In this document: positions 43,293-48,278 of the stretch, one piece after another
Layout of the letters: each line of letters begins with the position of its first letter
Position numbering within the stretch: position 1 is the first letter of the stretch
Origin: an uncultured Lachnospiraceae bacterium
GTDB lineage: Bacteria; Bacillota; Clostridia; Lachnospirales; Lachnospiraceae
Direction of reading: 5' to 3'
Assembly: GCA_910579935.1 (NCBI GenBank)
Contig: CAJTVQ010000033.1
Coordinates: forward strand, 1-48,278
Length of the DNA stretch: 48,278 nt
Translations under genes and position numbers: made by a program
The notes under the pieces: model-generated
What the model saw: only the letters and a program-made list of their open reading frames with translations
What the model was told of the DNA's origin: nothing
Database searches by the model: none

Positions 43293-44192
43293 ATGGAAAT
43301 TAACTGGAAGAAACTGGGAATGGAAGACAAAGAGATCATCCAGCATTATTATGACATGGAGCCGGTAAGGAATTGTGAGTTCACGTTTGCAAATAATTTT
43401 TTGTGGGCGCCCTTTTACGGAATCCGTTATGCAGTGGTAGAGGATATGCTGGTGTTTATTTCCGATGAGGCGGAAATGTCGGTAAGCTGCCCGCTGGGAA
43501 AAGCGGATATGCAAAGGACGGTGGAAGCGCTGCTGCGGTATTTTGGGGAGAGGGGGAAACCTTTTAAGATGCATCTGGTGTCCCCGAAGCAGTTTGAAGA
43601 GTTGGAAAGGCTTTATCCGGACAGGTTTCAGGTAGAGTATGACAGGGATGCGGCGGACTATGTGTATGAGTCAGAGCGTTTGATTTCTCTTGCAGGCAAG
43701 AAGCTGCATGGAAAACGGAATCATATCAACCGCTTCAAGGAAAATTATCCGGAATGGAGTTATGAGAGGATCACAGAGGAAAATACGGCGGAATGTATGG
43801 AGATGGCGGAGCAGTGGCGGGTGCAGAATCATTGTTCGGAAAGAGGCGAGATGCACGATGAGTTCTGTGTGACGATGAATGCACTGAAGTATAGAAAGGA
43901 ACTGGAACTGCAGGGCGGACTGATCCGGGCAGATGGCAGGGTGGTTGCTTTTTCCATCGGAGAGCCGTGTGGGGAGGATATGTTTGTGGTGCATATCGAA
44001 AAAGCGTTTGCAGACGTGCAGGGGGCTTATCCTATCATTAATCAGCAGTTTGTGGAACATGAGGCGGCGGGATACCGGTATATTAACCGGGAAGAAGATA
44101 CAGGAGAGGAAGGGCTGCGGAAGGCGAAACTTTCTTACGACCCGGTCTTTCTTATGGAAAAGGGGCTGGTTACGGAAAAACAGCAAAAATAG
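43293..44192 (+). CDS. DUF2156 protein (phosphatidylglycerol lysyltransferase-like acyltransferase fold)
   Basis: A 299-residue protein of DUF2156, two GNAT-like lobes related to the catalytic domain of MprF and to FemXAB enzymes. Typical segments are YVYESERLISLAGKKLHGKR, RFKENYPEWSYERIT and, in the second lobe, AFSIGEPCGEDMFVVHIEKA. It lacks the membrane flippase part of MprF. In relatives an aminoacyl group is moved from tRNA; the substrate here is not known. The ATG at 43293 follows GAAGAGGAGC. It ends 76 bases before the M18 peptidase. Confidence 0.88.
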   Translation: MEINWKKLGMEDKEIIQHYYDMEPVRNCEFTFANNFLWAPFYGIRYAVVEDMLVFISDEAEMSVSCPLGKADMQRTVEALLRYFGERGKPFKMHLVSPKQFEELERLYPDRFQVEYDRDAADYVYESERLISLAGKKLHGKRNHINRFKENYPEWSYERITEENTAECMEMAEQWRVQNHCSERGEMHDEFCVTMNALKYRKELELQGGLIRADGRVVAFSIGEPCGEDMFVVHIEKAFADVQGAYPIINQQFVEHEAAGYRYINREEDTGEEGLRKAKLSYDPVFLMEKGLVTEKQQK

Positions 44193-44268
44193 GGGAAGTT
44201 GAAAAGGAAGGGAATAGCGGAGCGGTACAGGACGGGTTACTGCGGAAGGGAAAGAGAGGAAAAGGGAA

Positions 44269-45564
44269 ATGGGCGGAATAGAAAATGGAAAGAAAGAAAA
44301 CGGAACGGATTATGTAAAAAAACTGCTGGCATTTATTCAGAACAGTCCAACCTGTTATCATGCAGTGGAAAATGCCGGACAGGAACTGGAAACGGCAGGA
44401 TACGGGCAGCTTCAGGAAAATGAGCGGTGGGAGCTTGCCATGGGAGGAAAATATTATGTCACCAGAAACGGTTCGTCCCTGATCGCTTTCCAGCTTCCGG
44501 CCGGAAAGACGAAAGGGTTTCATATGGTTGCTTCCCACAGCGATTCACCCTGCTTTAAGCTGAAGGAGAGTCCGGAAATTACGGTGGAAGATGCTTATAT
44601 AAAACTGAATGTGGAAAGATACGGCGGAATGATTTTGTCCACATGGTTGGACCGGCCTTTGTCAGTGGCCGGAAGAGTCGTGCTGGCAGGAGGCGCAGGA
44701 GTCAGCAATGTGGCAGTGGATCGGGATCTGCTTGTTATCCCGAATCTGGCAATCCATATGAATCCGGATGTGAACAAGGGAATGGAGTATAATGTGCAGA
44801 ATGATATGCTTCCTTTGTATGCAGAAGGGGGCGGCGGAAAATCTTTTATGGAGCTGATCGCAGAGGAAGTGGGGGTTTTACCGGAAGATATTCTGGGGAG
44901 CGACCTGTTTCTCTATAACAGGGAAGAAGGAAGACGGTTCGGCGCGCGGGAAGAATTTATCTGTGCGCCCAGACTGGATGACCTGGCATGTGTTTATGCG
45001 TCTTTGCAGGCGATGCTCCACGGAAAGCCGGAATCTTATGCCAATCTTCTGGTCCTGTTTGACAATGAGGAAGTAGGGAGCGCTACAAAACAGGGAGCCG
45101 CCTCTACCTTTTTGCAGGATACACTGATGCGGATCGCGGAGTCGCTTAAGATGACGAGAGAGGATTACAGCCGGCTTTTGGCAGACAGTTTCATGATTTC
45201 GGCGGATAATGCCCATGCGGTACATCCCAATCATCCGGAAAAGGCGGATCCGACGAACCGGCCGTACCTGAACAGGGGTATTGTTATTAAGCATCATGGC
45301 AGCCAGAAGTATACGACGGATGCGGTATCTGCGGCAGTGATAAAGAATCTGTGCAGACAGGCGGGAGTGCCCTGGCAGAACTATGCAAACCGGTCGGACA
45401 TTGCGGGCGGTTCCACTTTGGGAAACATTTCGGCTGTGCAGGTACCGGTCAGTTCGGCAGATGTGGGACTGGCTCAGCTGGCCATGCATTCTGCATATGA
45501 GACGGCAGGAGCGGAAGACATCGGTTATATGATTCGGATGATGGAATGTTTTTATGGAAGCTGA
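44269..45564 (+). CDS. M18-family aminopeptidase
   Basis: A 431-residue cytoplasmic two-zinc aminopeptidase of the M18 (aspartyl aminopeptidase) family, releasing N-terminal residues from peptides. Zinc ligands and catalytic residues lie in VASHSDSP (His, Asp), RLDDLACV (Asp), FDNEEVGS (Glu-Glu), SADNAHAVHPN (Asp) and KHHGSQKYTTD (His). The length is normal. The ATG at 44269 follows GAGGAAAAGGG. Substrate preference, classically acidic residues, is inferred from the family. Confidence 0.93.
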   Translation: MGGIENGKKENGTDYVKKLLAFIQNSPTCYHAVENAGQELETAGYGQLQENERWELAMGGKYYVTRNGSSLIAFQLPAGKTKGFHMVASHSDSPCFKLKESPEITVEDAYIKLNVERYGGMILSTWLDRPLSVAGRVVLAGGAGVSNVAVDRDLLVIPNLAIHMNPDVNKGMEYNVQNDMLPLYAEGGGGKSFMELIAEEVGVLPEDILGSDLFLYNREEGRRFGAREEFICAPRLDDLACVYASLQAMLHGKPESYANLLVLFDNEEVGSATKQGAASTFLQDTLMRIAESLKMTREDYSRLLADSFMISADNAHAVHPNHPEKADPTNRPYLNRGIVIKHHGSQKYTTDAVSAAVIKNLCRQAGVPWQNYANRSDIAGGSTLGNISAVQVPVSSADVGLAQLAMHSAYETAGAEDIGYMIRMMECFYGS

Positions 45565-45686
45565 CTGGCCGGCACGGCCTTCAGGCAGGAATGAATTTTA
45601 TGTCTGGCTGGCGGAACATGTGAAACGTATGGCCTTTTCCACGGGAATGCATAAGATATATTAGAAAAATAGAAGCAGGGAAAGCC

Positions 45687-47534
45687 ATGAATTCACAGAA
45701 AATAGAGAATTTACTGAATTTAGCATTGGATGCTTCCAGTGAAGAAAGAAGGAAGTCTTTGGGACTGGATGCAGGATATGACGAAGCGGACGAGCGATGG
45801 GAAGTGATCGTAAAGCATAACGGTGATCTGTCGAGGCTGAACAGTGCGGTTATAAGTGTGGAGGAACTGATAGCCGGGTATGCCATTGTAACTCTTCCGA
45901 AGAATCTGATAGAGTCTTTTGTGGAACTGGAGGAAGTGGAATATGTAGAAATGCCGAAACGGCTGTATTTTTCCGTGCAGCAGGGAAAGGAAATCTCCTG
46001 TATCCTGCCGGTGACGACGAGGCCGCCTTATCTGAGCGGCAGGGGAACCATAGTGGCAGTGATTGACTCCGGAATTGATTATGCGCGGATGGATTTCAGA
46101 AACAGGGATGGGAGCAGTAGAATCCTTTCCTTATGGGATCAGACACTGACTCCTGCAGAGGGCAGCGGGCAGGCTCCGCCGGAAGGCTTTTATGTGGGGG
46201 TGGAATTCACGCAGGCGCAGTTGGATGAGGCGCTGGCGGCGGGTGAGACGGAACGTTTCCGCATGATACCTTCCATAGATACGACCGGGCATGGAACTGC
46301 GGTAGCAGCAATAGCGGCAGGAAACGGAATGGATTCGGGCGGCCGCTATGCTGGGGTGGCACCGGAAAGCGATCTGCTTGTGGTTAAATTGGGGAATCCG
46401 AAAAAGGAGTCGTTTCCGCGGACCACGGAGATGATGCGCGCATTGACGTATGTAGTAAGAAAAGCAGTAGAACTGGAACGCCCGATAGCCATCAATATCA
46501 GTTTCGGCAATACTTACGGTTCTCATGACGGAAGTTCTCTCCTGGAGCGTTTTATGGATAATGTGACGGAAATCGGACGCAGCGTTATTTGTGTAGGAAG
46601 CGGTAATGAAGGAGCGGCAGGAGGACATACAGCAGGGACGCTGGACGGAACAAAGAGAGTAGAACTTGCCATAGCCGGTTATGAGCGGTCGGTCAGCGTG
46701 CAGCTATGGAAGGAATATGCGGATAGTTACAGCATTTCTTTAATTTCCCCGGACGGGGAGAGTCAGCTTATTGATACAGACCGGACAGGAACCATCCGGT
46801 TGAATATGGGGCAGACACAGCTGCTTATATATGTGGGGGAACCGTCTCCCTATTCTGTAAATCAGGAAATCTTCTTCGAATTTATTCCCAGGCAGACTTA
46901 TATTGATTCCGGTGTATGGACGTTTCTTTTGAAACCCGTGAAAATCGTAACCGGACGTTATTTTTTCTATTTACCAAGCAGTGTGGTACTAAATGAGGGA
47001 ACGCGTTTTTTTGCGCCTACTCCGGAAGTGACTTTTACCATTCCGTCTACTGCGGGAAAAGTGGTGACGATAGGAGCCTACAACAGTCTGTATGATTCCT
47101 ATGCCGACTTTTCCGGACGGGGATATCATTTGGAAAACAGGATGGAAGAGGTGCTGGCAGGAGGAAATGTAAAACCGGATATCGTAGCGCCGGGAGTGGA
47201 AATTGTGATCAGTAACGGGCAGGGCGGGACACAGACGGTAACCGGTACTTCTTTTGCAGTGCCTTTTGTGACAGGTTCGGCGGCGTTGATGATGGAGTGG
47301 GGGATTGTGAAGGGGAATGATCTGTTTTTGTACGGAGAGAAAGTAAGGGCTTATCTGAGAAAAGGAGCGAGACCGCTGCGGGGGGAGTCGGTGTATCCGA
47401 ATGCAAGAGTCGGGGATTATGATATTATAGTGTCAAGTCAGCAGGGAGCCAGTAAAATCAAGGTGTTCCGCTGGTTAAGCCCAAATATTTTTCACTGCAA
47501 AAGCACTACGGAATCTCTCTCATTATTTCTATAA
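45687..47534 (+). CDS. S8 subtilisin-like protease (Csp-like), C-terminus altered by an insertion
   Basis: Serine protease with catalytic Asp127 (VAVIDSGID), His202 (DTTGHGTAVA) and Ser522 (GTSFAVP) all present. There is no signal peptide, and an N-terminal propeptide-like part (about 1-100) is present. The arrangement resembles the clostridial S8 group that includes the Csp germination proteases. The native sequence runs to Gly576 in VYPNARVG, where relatives continue with a tryptophan and end some residues later. Instead 39 codons of unrelated DNA follow to 47534. The switch occurs at a GG (47412-47413) in the glycine codon, as in the deacetylase gene. The catalytic core is complete, so the enzyme may still work. 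Confidence 0.88.
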   Translation: MNSQKIENLLNLALDASSEERRKSLGLDAGYDEADERWEVIVKHNGDLSRLNSAVISVEELIAGYAIVTLPKNLIESFVELEEVEYVEMPKRLYFSVQQGKEISCILPVTTRPPYLSGRGTIVAVIDSGIDYARMDFRNRDGSSRILSLWDQTLTPAEGSGQAPPEGFYVGVEFTQAQLDEALAAGETERFRMIPSIDTTGHGTAVAAIAAGNGMDSGGRYAGVAPESDLLVVKLGNPKKESFPRTTEMMRALTYVVRKAVELERPIAINISFGNTYGSHDGSSLLERFMDNVTEIGRSVICVGSGNEGAAGGHTAGTLDGTKRVELAIAGYERSVSVQLWKEYADSYSISLISPDGESQLIDTDRTGTIRLNMGQTQLLIYVGEPSPYSVNQEIFFEFIPRQTYIDSGVWTFLLKPVKIVTGRYFFYLPSSVVLNEGTRFFAPTPEVTFTIPSTAGKVVTIGAYNSLYDSYADFSGRGYHLENRMEEVLAGGNVKPDIVAPGVEIVISNGQGGTQTVTGTSFAVPFVTGSAALMMEWGIVKGNDLFLYGEKVRAYLRKGARPLRGESVYPNARVGDYDIIVSSQQGASKIKVFRWLSPNIFHCKSTTESLSLFL

Positions 47535-47560
47535 CATGACATTCTATTGACAAGTTTATG

Positions 47561-47569
47561 TGTTATAAT
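47561..47569 (+). promoter_or_regulatory. Extended -10 promoter of the broken regulator
   Basis: TG-T-TATAAT (47561-47569), an extended -10 box, 18 bases before the ATG at 47588 with GGGAGGTGA between. A TTGACA at 47547-47552 is too close to act as its -35. Confidence 0.45.
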
Positions 47570-47587
47570 ATACGGGAGGTGACGAAA

Positions 47588-47951
47588 ATGCGGGAAAGCA
47601 GATTATTTAGAATTGTGTACTATCTTTTACAGAATGGAAAGGCAACCGCCCCCGAACTTGCTCAAAAATCTGAAGTATCAATCAGAACCATTTGCAGAGA
47701 TATTGACGCCATAAGTAGCACTGGAATCCCTATTTATGCAACACAGGGAAAAGGGGGGAGGCATTTTTATTCTTAACGATTATACGTTGGATAAATCTTT
47801 GCTTTCTGAATAAGAACAGGAACAAATGCTAACAGCATTACAAGGAATGATTGCGACCACAGAAAAAAATTCTAATGAATTGCTTACAAAGTTAAGCGGT
47901 TTATTTCAGATAAAATCTACAAATTGGATTGAAGTTGATTTTTCAGACTGG
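47588..47951 (+). pseudogene. Broken WYL/HTH-type transcription regulator
   Basis: From the ATG at 47588 the N-terminal HTH domain is clear: RLFRIVYYLLQNGKATAPEL, then SIRTICRDIDAISSTGIP. The frame is lost in a run of G near 47752-47758. In the shifted frame the family sequence continues (IFILNDYTLDKSLLSE), meets a TAA at 47811, and resumes (MLTALQGMIATTEKN, WIEVDFSDW) until about 47951, where unrelated sequence begins. The C-terminal WYL effector domain is missing. It is a dead gene with a frameshift, a nonsense codon and a truncation. Confidence 0.8.
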
Positions 47952-48220
47952 GAGCATTGTATCCGGCAAAGAGAAATATCCTTTGAATACCTCACAGAAG
48001 AAAAGTTCTACCCTCTAAGCACATCAGACGAATTTCTCAAATCACCCTACGAACAATACCCCGTTACGATATGCGGTCAGACAATCATACTCACCAATGG
48101 GGAGCTTGCCGCCGCCCTGTTATCATTGCCGGAGAAAAAGAGGGAAATCATTTACCTTTACTTTTTCGGGAATTACACACAGCAGGAAATCGCGGATTTA
48201 TACGGGCAATGCAAGAGTAC
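47952..48220 (+). pseudogene. Fragment of a mobile-element sigma-like protein
   Basis: In frame with the end of the WYL remnant, the sequence changes to RQREISFEYLTEEKFYPL, LTNGELAAALLSLPEKKREI and YTQQEIADLYGQCKST, the pattern of short sigma-70 region-4-like proteins carried by clostridial conjugative elements. The N-terminus is missing and the helix-turn-helix breaks off near 48215, where another sequence takes over. It is therefore a double-ended fragment fused by deletion to its neighbours. Confidence 0.65.
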
Positions 48221-48278
48221 GGCATGGCAAATACCAGAATGTTTTCCTCACTGAAAGCGAATATGCGGAGCTGAAGCA
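48221..48278 (+). pseudogene. Fragment resembling a replisome-organiser/replication initiator
   Basis: A third frame at the window edge reads KYQNVFLTESEYAELK, a pattern common near the C-terminus of replication initiator or replisome-organiser proteins of clostridial elements. It begins abruptly after the sigma-like fragment and runs out of the window. Too short for a firm call. Confidence 0.4.

Larger units (their letters stand above)
47412..48278 (+). mobile_element. Left end of a second integrative element
   Basis: From the GG at 47412-47413 the sequence leaves the S8 gene. The 22 bases after this GG (47414-47435) match the left end of the 10.8-kb element (7249-7270) at 15 of 22 positions, which suggests a related serine-recombinase system with the same core. 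The visible contents are gene remnants: a WYL-type regulator, a sigma-like protein and a replication-protein piece. The right end and recombinase genes must lie outside the window. Confidence 0.6.

Overview
The window looks like a chromosomal segment of a Lachnospiraceae-type clostridium (Bacillota). The grounds are AGGAGG-type ribosome sites, several clostridial domain families (DUF4250, DUF4364, DUF1576, DUF5722, DUF6870, a RACE-type ASKHA protein) and the order rpmE, DUF1385, prmC, prfA downstream of rho. No rRNA, tRNA or CRISPR array was seen. Family names come from recognition of the translated sequences; no database search was run.

Layout. 1-645: a scar of old mobile DNA (half of a MITE-like repeat, a DUF6061-like gene, the C-terminal tail of a tyrosine integrase and palindromes). 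646-7255: clpB under a CIRCE-type operator, DUF4250, a RACE-like ferredoxin/ASKHA protein, a DUF1576 membrane protein, a conserved unknown, and the 5' part of a polysaccharide deacetylase gene. 7247-18072: a 10.8-kb integrative element that splits the deacetylase gene. 18071-26749: the 3' part of that gene, carB, a decayed hybrid sensor kinase, an aldo/keto reductase with ferredoxin tail, rarA and a DUF5722 protein. 26741-29386 (minus strand): DUF4364, a radical SAM protein and malic enzyme. 29454-35594: a short inverted repeat, a frameshifted zinc-ribbon gene, rho, rpmE, DUF1385, prmC, prfA. 35612-36401: an internally deleted RpiB/LacAB isomerase and a complete MITE-like repeat. 36558-47411: a DUF3781-HAD-GNAT fusion, thioesterase, GNAT, a hybrid histidine kinase, recQ, DUF2156, M18 aminopeptidase and an S8 subtilisin-like protease. 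47412-48278: the left end of a second integrative element, cutting the last codons of the S8 gene and holding a mosaic of broken genes.

The main discovery candidate is the 10.8-kb element. It ends in three tandem large serine recombinases preceded by a DUF6870 protein. Both junctions can be placed to the base on a GG core lying in a glycine codon, so precise excision would restore a 226-residue deacetylase. Joining the two element ends yields an attP site that is strongly symmetric about that GG. The cargo is not antibiotic resistance or conjugation but a signalling operon: a small leader-like protein, an ECF-like sigma factor, a membrane-bound SpoIIE/PP2C phosphatase, an RsbW-like ATPase, a fusion of a degenerate HATPase domain with a dicarboxylate/amino-acid symporter, and a cyclic-nucleotide-binding-domain protein. 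It resembles a partner-switching module without a visible STAS antagonist, tied to a transporter that may act as sensor. The second element at the right edge enters a different gene, also at a GG in a glycine codon, and its end resembles that of the first. The two interrupted genes belong to families with known spore roles (peptidoglycan deacetylases, Csp-like subtilisins), so developmentally controlled excision is a testable idea but is not shown here.
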